NCBI GenBank assembly: GCA_951799445.1
Contig: OX637295.1
Location: forward strand, 16,554,001-16,618,000
Reading direction: 5' to 3'
Length of the DNA: 64,000 nt
Origin: Pseudisothecium myosuroides
Lineage: Eukaryota > Streptophyta > Bryopsida > Hypnales > Lembophyllaceae
In this document: positions 22,701-33,720 of the stretch, piece after piece
Layout: every line of letters starts with the position of its first letter
Numbering within the stretch: position 1 is the first letter of the stretch
Notes under the pieces: model-generated
Told to the model about the DNA's origin: nothing
Databases searched by the model: none
Seen by the model: only the letters and a program-made list of their open reading frames with translations
Made by a program: the position numbers and the translations under genes

Positions 22701-25700
22701 ACCTTGTTTGTTTGGACTGAACAAAACAAAAACCCTGGTTTTCCAAAACACTAACTATAGAGCATGCCACAACACCAAAATCTAGGGATTCTCAATAACC
22801 TGCAAAGGATGTAGCTTTAAGGATAACTAAAGCCTTTTAGAATCTTCACTTCCATGTACCAGTTGAAGCTAATGTCAAAGGTTCGAAGGTTCTTCTCAAG
22901 CATTTTTTCTCCTTGCACAATGTGCACTCACTAAGTATTTGTTCAGCTCCACAATCTAATCCTGAATGTAAAAATAAAACTAGGAGCCACTGCGTTGTCC
23001 AGAGAGGACTTGAGTAGAGTATTTTAGCATGTTTAGAGAAGTGTTCTCGAGATCAATTCTTCCAGACGAGTTTGCTGTGAAGCTAGGGTAGACTGGGAAT
23101 GGAACTCTAGGAGACACTTCAATTAGAATTCTTCGTTTATTCAGTCACAAATCAACGCTGCACTACCAGGGCAATGTATTCTTGGCTCTATGGAAACTAA
23201 TCGGAAGAGTACATTTCAGAGAGGCCTATTCACAAGGGTTGTAAATTGATTTGAAGTAATTCTGACGCACCTGCTCCCCTGTCCTTGTTTCAAAACCACC
23301 ATACAAAAAGGACATGTTTTCTGAGATATCTCCTAACTCGGTATCCTGCAAGAAAAATACCCTCAAGTCATCATCCCTCTGACATAAAGACCACATGTAG
23401 ACGAAATAACTAGGAAGGCTATCAACTTCGGTTTTCAAACGTGCTTTCTCTCCAGAAACTCGAATTTGCTGAAGGATTCTTAAACTTAGGAATTCCCAAC
23501 TTGTAGAAGGAGAAAAAGTTAAACCATTCTACAGAACAATGCTGATAAACTGGATTTATACGCCCGATGTGCTGCTTTGGCACAGCGGCGTGATTAAGTA
23601 AGCAAAGCTCTCATACCTGAAGTATGACATGACTGGCAAGTTCATTAGCAGCCATTACATCTGCATCGCTGCCTGAGGTTACCATTGCAGGATAAGCCTG
23701 GTTAGCCCACAGAATTCTGTTAGTTAGGTGACTTAGGTCTCTTTGAAGCTCGTCGTTGTATCAGGATGCTAAAACAGTCAGTAACTCAAACAATTACCAC
23801 AAATACCAGGGCACTTGAACAAGGTAGATCTAACTCAGTCATGAATCACCATGCACAAATACTTCTCTCTAAACACAACGTTTCCATGCTATGTTAACCT
23901 TACACTCTGATTATGATAGGAAAAGAAAGATAGAAAGAAGCAAAGTCGATGAAAGTAGCAGAGAAATTCATGCTTAGGGTTTGCAAATATTGAGGTTGAA
24001 CCTTGAACTTTTACGATTTTAAATTTAAGGGAAATACCAGGATCTGTACTCTCTAGCTTGAGGTGTAAATTCAGAATCATGTATATCTTCAATAAATCAA
24101 ACAGGTGCATAAATTCAACTTAGAAACAAAAGGAAGTAGACCTTTAGAATTACACGAGTCCCCATTCGTTCACCCCTTCCCATACGCCCTGCATACAACC
24201 TGCATGCAAACTGGCATGTTTCTCCGTTAGCACGAGACCTTCTGCGTGACACGACCTTCCCAAGAAAACAATTACAACATAAGACCTTCAACCTCGTGAA
24301 GACAGATGCAACAGAAGAACCTAATCTTTTCCAGTCGAGCTTTCACAAGGCGTATGATATCTACTGCCCATTACCCTCGAATGAATATATAAGCAATGAA
24401 ATTCTCTGTCATACGACTCTGCATCCCTCACAAATCATGATGTTTACAAATTGAAATTTACACATACAACATAAATGTGTGAGCTCAACTGTTGGTCAAT
24501 AATCCAAGGGCTGTTCATCACCTTGTCTGCACGCTTCCTTCCCCCACCTCCTGCCCTCCTATTCGCAAAATGTCACGTTGGTCCATACCCAAGGGTGCAT
24601 TCTCACCCAAGGAGGCTCCAAACATTCCTCCTGCTGCTGGTGGTGGAGTATAGCTGCAGAAATCAGTGAAAATTTTAGGGTTTAACCAGCATAATCCCTA
24701 AAAGTGAACTAAAACCTGACTCAAAACCTGTATCATAAGAAGACTATTTCATAAGAAGACTACTTCAAACCTCTGATTTCACACGTTGCGGTTCTTTCTG
24801 ATCACCAATTTTTTAAATGCGGAGTATTGACACTTGAAACCTCAATCTTGAATCTAAAGTAACAAGGATTCATGGTTCTAAAATCACCGAATTGATCAAT
24901 ACATTTCAGATGCGGCCAAATTCTATATCCCCGAAGGCAGTGAAGAGCATTACACGTATTAGTTCAAAAATAAATTAAATCATATCATTTCAATTGATCA
25001 TAATTCAAATGGGGATAAATTTCCATCTGCAGAATCCATGAAGCACGTTGCATGTATAGGATTCAATAGAAAATAAAAATAAAAATAGAAATGAACAGAA
25101 AAAAGTCCTCATATGACCTACTTAAAACTGCCTCAAAAAGAGACCTCGATATCTAAAGCCCAATTGACATAACCCTGGAACCCCCCAAATAAGAATTCAT
25201 AACTTTAAGGTGACCACTTCGCTTGATCCTAGAGAGCGAAAAAGACACGCCAAATGAAACCAGATTCACATCCCCAAATCAATGAAGAACATCGCGTGCG
25301 TTTCTCAAAAACTAAAAAACAAAAACTGATCAAAACAATATCCTAATATTCCGTACAATCTATGCAAAACCTGCTTTAAGTGATATTAAACACGAGCTCC
25401 ATACCTGGAGACATTGATGTACCCCTGCGACCCCAAGAAGCGCTCCACATCAAAATCCTCCGAGGAAAACATCTCAACCTGCGCTTCCACTCCCACCATC
25501 TTCTTCCGCCTCCTCAGAACTCGGTTCCTGGGCTGCTGCTTGCTGCCCCAATTGGCCCCAAATGCAGCTCCGAATGAAAACGGAACAGGCAGAGCGGCGG
25601 CCACTCCTTGCCTCGACAGACGACATGTTGCAGAGCTCACAAGGCCGTGTGCGCAAGCTACGTCTTTTAGGGTACTGGAAAGAGAAGCAGCAGCTGTGGG

Positions 25701-25706
25701 TAACAT
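19731..25706 (-). CDS. Plastid-targeted protein-kinase-like protein, probable pseudokinase
   Basis: Twelve exons: 25706-25405, 24653-24607, 24188-24142, 23697-23617, 23345-23271, 22605-22340, 22116-22045, 21523-21329, 20932-20851, 20651-20605, 20052-19971, 19820-19731. Phases all agree and give 461 residues. The start chosen is the first ATG (MLPTAAASLSSTLKD); residues 1 to about 75 are rich in S, A and R, as in a chloroplast transit peptide. Marks in order: MFSSEDFDVERFLGSQGYIN, YTPPPAAGGMFGAS, DADVMAANELASHV, EWDFWDRFDKSRPIQRR, FMHSRGRLHQSLGPASIVI (262-272 covers HQSLGPASIVI), RLRDLAF, SEGLWRRAAIAGARDSLSRR, then AMLNPDYRSRPTVDAILSHR. The pattern matches a conserved single-copy plant chloroplast kinase-superfamily protein (I recall At5g16810; not checked). 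HQSLG replaces HRDLKxxN and there is no DFG, so catalysis is doubtful. The C-terminal RPT motif is the usual kinase lobe ending. Confidence 0.85.
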
Positions 25707-26106
25707 TGTGCTGCAACAATTCTGCACAAAACAAAATTGGGAAAACAAAATTGCAATTGAAGATCACCAATGTAGTGGAGCAGGAGGAGACTGAGAGAAT
25801 TGGGTCATAAGAGTGTGATTTTTTTCCTTCAGGTGAGCTTTGGTCTTCACGAGATTTGGGAGCAAGGTGGTGTTTTTGGAGCAATTTTGGAGCAATTTTG
25901 AGTGGAATTGGGGGAATGCAGGAGGAGGTGACAAGTGAAGGGGAAGGCTTTCCACAAAGAAGTAGATAAGGGGGGGAGTGGCTTTGAGGACCACTTGTCT
26001 TGCTTGGGGGCAAGCATGTGAGTTGGAGCATTTTCATTGGCAGAGAGGAATTCTTGGACTTCAGGCTGGAGAAGCTTACTAATAACGTAACCAACTCTGA
26101 TTGTGA
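25707..26106. other. 5' leader and promoter region of the plastid kinase-like gene
   Basis: Lies immediately upstream of the minus-strand start codon. It is GA-rich on the plus strand (C/T-rich on the transcribed strand), as plant leaders often are. Several frames are open by chance because of this composition. No TATA box was assigned. A hAT-like MITE begins at 26107. Confidence 0.4.
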
Positions 26107-26394
26107 CAGGGCTTTTTTTTTTCATTTTTTATGAAGTGCTAAAGTGGCGATATAAAATGTTATAGTAGTGCTCCAAATTTCAGTATTCATCCACATATTG
26201 GATAGAAAATATCCAATTAGCACATATCACATGTCTATAATTCTGTTTTCATTCACAATCTAGCGATTTCATCCAAGATTTTATTTTAATTTCAAGTTTT
26301 CTGGCGAAAAACTTTACAATTTTTTGCCACTATTTAGCCAAATTATTTTTTTCTGGTGCAATCTGGCACTAGAAAGCCAAAAAAAAAAGCCCTG
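26107..26394. mobile_element. hAT-like MITE
   Basis: Begins CAGGGCTTTTTTTTTTC and ends AAAAAAAAAAGCCCTG. The flanks repeat ATTGTGA (ending at 26106 and starting at 26395), a 7-bp match, or 8 bp if the shared G is counted. CAGGG ends with a 7-8 bp duplication fit hAT elements. It sits about 400 bp upstream of the plastid kinase-like start codon. Confidence 0.6.
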
Positions 26395-26409
26395 ATTGTG
26401 AGAGTCTGT

Positions 26410-26530
26410 CTGCTCGATGGTGTTTCATCCACGAGCAGGATAGTTCATTCGTAACCACATGGCATTCATCCACGAAGGCGACAATTACATGGGTTTTCAT
26501 CCACGAAGGCAACAATTACATGGATTTTCA
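26410..26530. repeat. Short tandem repeat, about 32-bp unit
   Basis: TTCATCCACGAAGGCAACAA-type units recur at about 26425, 26466, 26497 and 26527, with ATTACATGG between them. Two units are close to identical; the outer ones are partial. Confidence 0.65.
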
Positions 26531-26664
26531 TCCGCGTACAAAGTTGGTTACACTCTGTGACCCACTCGCGGTCTCCCGGCACCTTGAAGGTTACCTAGTC
26601 CGTAACGTTACTGCACCTAGTTGGGTCAACTTAAAGAGCCATTTCCATGAATTTTCTTTCATGA

Positions 26665-27088
26665 GAGCATCTCCACTCTTGCACTAGGGAGCCCTTTGGC
26701 CGCTCAAATCCAGAGCCCGTACTTGTGTTTGTCACCCACTACGACCGACCAACTTGGTTGCAACAATCTGGCTACGAGAAACAAGCTGCTTCACCGCAAC
26801 AATCCGGAGGCTGCTCACTTCTTCCAGAATTCACTTCTTTTGTTAGAGAATTCTTGTCTGACGTGTTTGCACACTTGATTTGGGTTGGTGCCAAGCAGTG
26901 AACTGTGACAGGAAAAGTATTTGAAAATTTGGCAATAGAAAACAAATATAGACATTTACAATTTTTGGTAGGGCTTGAGTGTGGGTATGGATGGGGAAGT
27001 ATTCAATGAAGGCCACTTTTTTAATAGTTGGGAGCCCGCCACAGGTAGTTTTCCGTGATGATTTTTCAAAGCACGAGTGGAGATGCTC
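26665..27088. mobile_element. MITE with GAGCATCTCCACTC ends
   Basis: Starts GAGCATCTCCACTCTTGCAC and ends GAGTGGAGATGCTC. TGA stands on both sides (26662-26664 and 27089-27091). A 3-bp duplication suggests a PIF/Harbinger-type parent (inference). The right part, reversed, matches a truncated copy at 44592-44720. Confidence 0.75.
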
Positions 27089-27150
27089 TGAGCATGATTT
27101 GAAATGCCTTTCTTAGTATATTCTATTTTTGAGCTCATTTTCAATGGTCT

Positions 27151-27675
27151 CTACTACACAAAATAGAAAAATTAGGTTGCCCCATACTAATTTCTTGACA
27201 TTTGACACTATATACTTATTGTTATTGTACAATACAAGAATGTACTACAATTGAATTAGATATTGTTGTAATTAGGACTCGTGAACTTCCATGTGTATAA
27301 ATGGAAAGATCTCTAGAAATAATTGTTGACTTTGATGGATTGTAAAGTAACCTTCTTGGAGTAAGGCAACATTATTATTAAAGCAACCTAATTTAACTAT
27401 TTGGTATACACAATAGAATGAAATTAGGTTGCTTTATACTAATTTCTCAACATTTGACACTGTATAGATATTTATTGTTATTGTACAAGAACATACTACT
27501 CTTGAATTAGGTATTGTTGTATTGGGACTCATGAACCTTCATGTGTACAAATTAGTGTAGTTAAATATTTTTCCTCTGTAAAAGTATTTGTCGACGTAGA
27601 TGGCTTATAAGAGAATTTTTTGGGGTAAGGCAATCTAGTTGTTAAGGCAACCTAATTTCACTATTTTGTGTAGTG
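27151..27675. mobile_element. Tandem double MITE with ACTACACAAAATAG ends
   Basis: Left end ACTACACAAAATAG, right end CTATTTTGTGTAGTG. A related internal boundary near 27405-27420 divides it into two direct copies of about 260 bp. Both contain ATTAGGTTGC, CATTTGACACT, TATTGTTATTGTACAA and GTAAGGCAA in order. The CACTACA-like ends hint at a CACTA-related or unknown family. Confidence 0.7.
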
Positions 27676-28045
27676 TTGTCCGATTTTCAAATCCAAATTT
27701 TATTGTGTCTATTTCAAGAGATATTTGATGTGCTTCCAATGATAGTGATCACAATTTCTATTTTTACACCAATCAAATAATAGTGAACGATGATCTTGTC
27801 ACAAGGGATTTGTGATGCAAATGAAGACCGAATTCTCCCAACCAAGCATGGATTAACATTGTATGAGGTTGAATTATTGGTGGTGCATGGGGTCTATGAA
27901 ATGAAATTGATTCTCATGCATGATTTTGAAACAATGTGAGTATGGTTCAATTTAAAACACTTAGAAGAAAAGGATAAATTAATTTAGGGGTGCACCATAT
28001 TGCTATGGTGAAGCAATAATGGTGGTGTTCATGCAGATGATTTAA

Positions 28046-28972
28046 CCCCTGAAGGCCCAAGGCCTTTTTTCTGCCAAAAAACACTGAAAACTGCCATTTC
28101 TATAGCAAACAATAAAAATATTTTTTTTGCACATCTAACCGTAGGATCTTATACCTAACTAGTATGAGAATGTATGGAAAAAATTTCAGAACTTTTGACC
28201 ACTCAGATTGCAAGATATCTGCGTTTAAAGTGAAAAAAACAAGTATTTCAGTAGATTGCGAGACTCGATTTTTTGACTTTGAACATTTTTAACTTAAATT
28301 TTTTGCACAACGGAGTTTTGAGCTTTAAATCTTAAGTTGGAGACTTGAGTTGAGAGTCTAGGGAAAAAAAATTATTCAAAAAAACTTAATTATCATTCCT
28401 AAAAAAATTGTTAAGTAGAAGTAGGTATGAGATAGAAGGACAATCTAAAATATTAATATATTTTAGATGGAATTAAAATACACTAATTCCAATGGTGAGA
28501 TTGTTCTAGCAAGTAAATTAAACCATGAGAATTTATTTTTTTTGAAAAATTGCAAAAATAGCATTCAGAAATGAATCCTACAAGTTATTTTTTTCAAGAA
28601 GATGCTCTAACTGCCCGAAAAACAAGAATGTCCATAACTTTCTCATAACAAATCCAAATGAAATGAATCAAAGCTTTCCAGATAAACAAAAATACAATCT
28701 ATGAGAAAAAAAATATTAAAAAAATATAAAAATTTTGCCAATTTTTTTTTGTTGCCCAGGCTGCTTGCCGTCCCCTGTTTTGAGCTTATTTGGTCATAAC
28801 TGTTGTTCCCGGGCACTGATTGTGAAAAAAATTATGTCCCCACGTAGGTCTTCCCATTCTCTACCTCCATTAAATTTTTCAGAAAATATTACAAACATGG
28901 TTGCAAAAAGGTACATGATCAAAATCACATTTGTCCACTAAACTGATCGAAGGGACAATAGGCTTTTAGGGG
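28046..28972. mobile_element. 927-bp TTAA-flanked element (copy inverted relative to 32677-33594)
   Basis: Left end CCCCTGAAGGCCCAAGGCC, right end GGCTTTTAGGGG, with exact TTAA at 28042-28045 and 28973-28976. Its whole length is the reverse complement of 32677-33594 with moderate divergence. Shared segments include CACTGAAAACTGCCATTTCT, AGATTGCAAGATATTTGCG-type and ACTAATTCCAATGGTGAGAT. No open frame encodes a transposase. Confidence 0.85.
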
Positions 28973-28976
28973 TTAA

Positions 28977-29634
28977 AGGTCTAAAAAGAATGTTGAACAA
29001 GTTGAAGTACGGAGTTATGCTATGATTAGTTTGTAGGACTAAATAATGCCTATTTTGGACCTAAATTGGGAGTTTTGGTTGAGACTTTGGAGCTAGGAAG
29101 TTGTGCAAACCTTGTAGAGTACCTTATGGGATGATTTTGGGATGCTATAACACATATTGGCATTAGATGAGATTTTAGGTCTCAACAAGACCGCGAGTTT
29201 CTGGACACTGAAGAATATGAGAACTTTGCCACATTAGCAATCTAACGTGGTCAAGAGATTGCCACGTTAGATAATTTTATTTAAATACTTTTTAAATATT
29301 TTTAAATAGTTATTTTTATTATTTATGAATTTATGAATTTTGATTTTTTTTTTAATATTCTAATGAGCAATGTGTTAGTTTACAGCTTGGAGAACAAACT
29401 TAAAAGGCTAAAATGGACCTTCCATGCCCTCAAGTCCCTTCCAATAGATGATATAGGGATATTGTTCCTTTTTCATTTAGAATCATTTAGGTCAAAATTG
29501 GCCAAAAACTTGATAGCAATCCATTGCTTGGAAGGAAAAATAGCTTATTTAGGATCCTATACACTTCCCATTGGCCAACTCTAAGGTTTTTTAATTGTTG
29601 GTATAGTAAAAAACTCTCATATATACAAGATGTC
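28977..29634. other. Intergenic DNA with partial repeat copy
   Basis: The segment 29160-29285 (TTTTAGGTCTCAACAAGACC, TGCCACGTTAGA) resembles 31425-31545 inside the TTAA element at 31029-31850, so it is probably a fragment of a related element. A short open frame at 29333-29584 has no recognisable motif. Confidence 0.5.
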
Positions 29635-29959
29635 AACTTCCTTATAATAAATCCTTATTCATTAGACAAATATTTATAATTGTTGTTAAAATTAAAATCA
29701 TATGAGATTTCCTATCTATCTATACCTTAAATGAGGCTAACTGTTTTGTTTTGTTTGTTTATTATAGTGAAACTTCCAAAACTGTACGTCCCTAGGCCAC
29801 GTTCATAGAACCATTGGAAAGCTCTCTGCAAAAGAATATGCACGAGCTTTGTTTTGTGGCATTTTGACCTACGGTATGAAAGTTATTGAATTTCAATACT
29901 TTTACAAATGAAATAATTAAAAAAATTACTTATTTTTTAATTTGGGCTATGGCATGTGA

Positions 29960-30152
29960 TGGGCAATTTCATTAAAATGGCGGTATCCCCTTTGCCACTT
30001 TGATGATATGCCATTTTCAGCATCTAGGACAAGTATAGATTTTAAAATGGGCATTCTAAACCATCTAGGATAGGCATAGATTTCAAATGGGTGTTCTAAA
30101 TTGTTTTTAGGCCATTTTAAAAGAAATATCGCCATTTTAATGAAATTGCCCA
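29960..30152. mobile_element. MITE, TGGGCAATTTCATTAAAATG family
   Basis: 193 bp from TGGGCAATTTCATTAAAATG to its reverse complement. Right flank TA, left flank GA (decayed TA). It interrupts a repeat unit in copy A; the matching place in copy B (near 59870) has no element. Confidence 0.85.
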
Positions 30153-30554
30153 TATATGGTATAAAAATTATGAATTTTTGCATTTTTTTGGATTTTAAAT
30201 TATCCTAAACTACTGATTTTTTGGAATGTCATTTGAACCATTAGAAATCTCTTTGCAAAGAGGAGTGCATAGACTTTGTCTTATGGCATTTGGACATATA
30301 GTGTGAAAGTTATGAATTTTTGAGTTATTTTTGGATCTTAAATTATCCAAATTATGAATTGTTTGAACCGTGCGTCACTTGATGGCATATTCTTGATATT
30401 GTTAGAAAGAGCTTCTTTGCGAGGAGGGATGTATGGACTTTGTTTCGTGGCATTTGAACATGCAATGTAAAAGCTACAGATTTTTCAGTTGTTTTTTAAT
30501 CTTAAATTGTTCTATAACAAAAATTAGGACTACAGGGCTACACTAGTATTGATA

Positions 30555-30857
30555 CGGCCAATTTCATTAAAATGACGATATTTCTAGTGCCATATTTTCC
30601 TTGTGCCATATTTCTCGTGCCATTTTTTCAGACCACATGCTCTAGACATCTAGAACATGCATATATTTCAGACATCTAAGACTGCTGTAAATTTCACACA
30701 TCTAGAAACTATATAGATTTTAGACCAATTGTTCTAAAAAATCTAGGACCCATGTAGATTTCGGAATTTAGGACAAGTTTAGATTTCAAATTTGCCGTTC
30801 TGAACTATTAAACGTGCCAAAAGTCAAGGAATATCGCCATTTTTTTGAAATTGACCA
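30555..30857. mobile_element. MITE, same family, diverged longer copy
   Basis: Ends CGGCCAATTTCATTAAAATG and ATTTTTTTGAAATTGACCA. About 303 bp, inside copy A after CTAGTATTGA. Copy B reads straight through from CTAGTATTGA to TTGATATTAGG, so B is an empty site. Confidence 0.75.
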
Positions 30858-31046
30858 TTGATTGATATTAGGATAAGAGATTTCAAGAGCTTTCAGAAGA
30901 ATAAAATTATTATAATAATATCATTAGAAAAATAAATTGATAAGTCTATATTAATAAAAAAAATTAACTATACAAGGAAGAGAGGGGGAAACCATTCAAT
31001 TCTTATAACTTACTGTATAATTATTAACCCTCTAAAAGACCAAGCT

Positions 31047-31421
31047 ACATTTTTTGGCAACATAGCGATTTTAGGCGGCTCACTCCGAATGGAATTTTTA
31101 TTTTTTTCTTTGAAAATTTCACACAACATGTGTCTGAGGAGTAGCTTTAAGGCACAACAATTTTCATAACTTTTGACTACATAATTTACAGTTTATTGCA
31201 TGATATGTAATTTTCATTGAACTTTGGGTAGCCTGGGCAACGCAAAGTTCAATGAAAATTGCATATCATGCAATAAACTGTAAATTATGTAGTCAAAAGT
31301 TATGAAAATTGTTGTGCTTTAAAGCTACTCCTCAGACACATGTTGTGTGAAATTTTCAAAGGAAAAAAATAAAAACTCCACTATTCGTAGTGAGTTGCCT
31401 AAAATTGCTATATTGCCAAAA
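31047..31421. repeat. 180-bp-arm fold-back inside the TTAA element
   Basis: The arms are near-perfect reverse complements around a roughly 15-base spacer (GGTAGCCTGGGCAACG). Landmarks TTGGCAACATAGCGATTTTA and CACACAACATGTGTCTGAGG recur inverted on the other arm. A transcript would form long double-stranded RNA. Confidence 0.88.
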
Positions 31422-31554
31422 ACTTTAGAGGATTTTTGAGACCTCCAAGAGACTGCGAGTTATCTAGCCCTGGGAACTCTGGGAACGCGCTGGGAACAAT
31501 AATCTGACATGGTCACGGGAGTGCCACGTCAGAAAATAATAAAAAAATTAATTT

Positions 31555-31760
31555 TTTAATAATTTTTTTCAGTTTTTATTTTAAAATTTTTTAATAACAT
31601 TTAATTTTTTAATTAATTAATTTTTTAATTAATTAATTAATTTTTTAATTAATTAATTAATTTTTTAATTAATTAATTAATTTTTTAATTAATTAATTAA
31701 TTAATTAATTAATTTTTTAATTAATTAATTAATTTTTTAATTAATTTTTAATTATTTTAA
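31555..31760. repeat. TTAATTAA-rich simple-sequence array
   Basis: Repeated blocks of (TTAA)n separated by TTTTTT give a period of roughly 28 bp across about 200 bases. Each block is self-palindromic. It offers many TTAA sites, the same tetranucleotide the surrounding element family targets. Confidence 0.9.
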
Positions 31761-32349
31761 TATTATGACTATTCCCAGTTGGGAACAGTCCTGAGACGGC
31801 CCTCTGTAGGCCTCAAAATTCTTCTAATGACGCAGCTTTTCCTTTAGGAGTTAATACAATATGGTAAGTATTCAAAAAATTAAAACATTAATGATACATT
31901 TTAATAACTTATAATAGTGGTCGTTCTTGAATCGAAGTGAGATTTAATTTTAATTAAATTTGAAGGTTAGTATTTATTTTAAAAATTATCATGTGAGAGA
32001 CATCTTCACACAAATGACAAGCTTATCATAAGATTATAACCAACCCTTTTTTTTTGGCACCATGGGGCCAGATTGCACCATGTCAAAATAAATGTGTACT
32101 TTTTGCCAGATAAAACTAATATTTTTTTGCTAGAAGTTTTCCATTTCTATTAAAATTAAATACGAATGAAGTCGTCAAATTTGGATGACAAAGTGCACAG
32201 ATATGATCAAAAAGTGTTTTTTGGTCCAAAAGATAGATGAATGTAGAAATACAAGGCTTCACCAAATTTTTAGTGATCACCATCTTGGCACTTTCTCAAA
32301 AAGTTAAAAAAAAAGTTGATCATAGCCCATCTTTGAATGACTTAATTAA

Positions 32350-32666
32350 TGGCGAATTTCATAAAAATGGCGGTATTCTGTTAATTTTGGCACTTTTAAC
32401 AATTCAGACCATATAGTTTGAACTATTTTATCTGTTCCTAAATCTATACTAGTCCTAGATTTCTGAAATCTACACTTGTCCTACATATTTGAAATCTATA
32501 TTAGTCCTAAATTTTTCAGACCGCGTGGTCTGATATCTATAAGTGTCCTAGATAATTTCTGAAACCTATAACTGACCTAGATGTTCGTAATGGAAACTTG
32601 TCCTAGATGTCACGGTCTGAAAATGGCACATGCACATGGAATGCCGCCATTTTAATGAAATTCGTT
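32350..32666. mobile_element. MITE, TTTCATTAAAATGGC family, long copy with internal motif array
   Basis: Ends GGCGAATTTCATAAAAATGG and CCATTTTAATGAAATTCG. The interior repeats a roughly 30-bp motif (AAATCTATACTAGTCCTAGA and variants) about six times in both partial orientations, far more than in the 190-bp copies. Confidence 0.75.
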
Positions 32667-32676
32667 GTCTTATTAA

Positions 32677-33594
32677 CCCCTAAGGGACCATTGTCCCTTC
32701 GATGTTAACAAATGGGATTTCAGGCAGGTACCTATGGCCTGAATTTTTGTCGTGATTTTTTGAGATTTTTTTTGGAGTTAGAAAAACTGATAAGCTTTGT
32801 GGGAATATAATTTTGTTCACAATTGGTGCCTGAAAACAAAAGTTATGACCAAATAAGCTCAAAACAGGGGACGGGGCAAAAAAAAAATTTGCAAAAATTT
32901 TAATTTTAATTTTAATTTTCTCATAGATTATATTTTTGTCTATCTAGAAAGCTTTGATTCATTTCATTTGGATTTGTCATGAGAAAGTTATGGACATTCT
33001 TGTTTTTTGGACATTTAGAGCATCTTCTTGTAAAAATAACTTGTAGAATTCAATTTTGAACGCAATTTTTTCAATTTTTCAAATTTTTTTTTCTTGCATG
33101 GTCTAGTTTACCTGATAAATCAATCTCACCATTGGGATTAGTACATTTTAATTCCATCTAAAATATATTAATATTTTAGATTTTCCTTCTATCTCGTACC
33201 TACTTCTACTTAACAATTTTTTTTAAATGAAAGTTAAGTTATTTTTATTTTTATTTTTATTTTTTTTCCTAGACTCTCAACTCAATTCACCACTATAAAG
33301 ATTTAAAGCTCAAAATTCTATAGTGCAAAATTTTTAAGTTAAAAATGTTCAAAGTCAAAAAATCTAGTCCCGCAATGTGCTGAAAATTTTGTTTTTTCCA
33401 CTTTAAACGCAAATATCTTGCAATCTGTGCTGTCATAAATTCTGAAATTTTTTCCACACTTTTTTATACTAGTTAGGTGTAAGATCCTATAGTTAGATGT
33501 GAAAAAAAACAATTCAAATTTTTTTTACTCTTTGCTATAGAAATGGTAGTTTTCAGTGTTTTTTGGCAAAAAAAAGGCCTCGGTTCTATAGGGG
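32677..33594. mobile_element. 918-bp TTAA-flanked element (inverse copy of 28046-28972)
   Basis: Left end CCCCTAAGGGACCATTG, right end GGTTCTATAGGGG, TTAA at 32673-32676 and 33595-33598. Reverse-complement homology with 28046-28972 runs end to end. Together the two could form a very long stem on a read-through transcript. Confidence 0.85.
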
Positions 33595-33720
33595 TTAATT
33601 AACCCCCATCCTCCCTACACAATATTATGTGAGAGTTGCCACATCGGGGAATTTGATTCGCATGGGTACAACATGGTTCGTACGAATGCAAGGGTGCAAA
33701 AGATTGCTTTCAAAAATGGA

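Larger units (their letters stand above)
31029..31850. mobile_element. 822-bp TTAA-flanked element with internal fold-back and TTAATTAA array
   Basis: Left end CCCTCTAAAAGACC, right end CCTTTAGGAG, TTAA at 31025-31028 and 31851-31854. Copy B has one TTAA in otherwise matching sequence (near 62570), which proves insertion with TTAA duplication. Interior: an inverted pair 31047-31226 / 31242-31421 and an AT array at about 31555-31760. The first 200 bp match the start of the element at 45753. Confidence 0.88.
29635..33720. repeat. Diverged direct duplication, copy A (partner at about 57425 to window end)
   Basis: Shared in the same order with copy B: TGTTAAAATTAAA with GTTTGTTTG runs (29640-29760), several diverged units carrying TTAGAAAGCTCT, ACTTTGTTT and GTGTGAAAGTTATGAATTTT (29770-30520), CTAGTATTGAT (30543), AAACCATTCAATT (30991), GACAAGCTTATCATA (32015) and GAGTTGCCACATCGGGGAA (33632). 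The copies differ mainly by MITE insertions, about 30 kb apart. Confidence 0.75.

Noticed and set aside
25474..26125. Several long frames around the plastid kinase-like start
   Set aside because: They arise from strand-biased GA/CT composition. Only the frame that splices in phase into eleven downstream exons is supported.
28046..33594. Interpretation of the TTAA elements as PIF/Harbinger (3-bp TTA duplication)
   Set aside because: The empty site in copy B shows a single TTAA regained as two full TTAA copies, and the ends start with CCC, which favours a 4-bp TTAA duplication.
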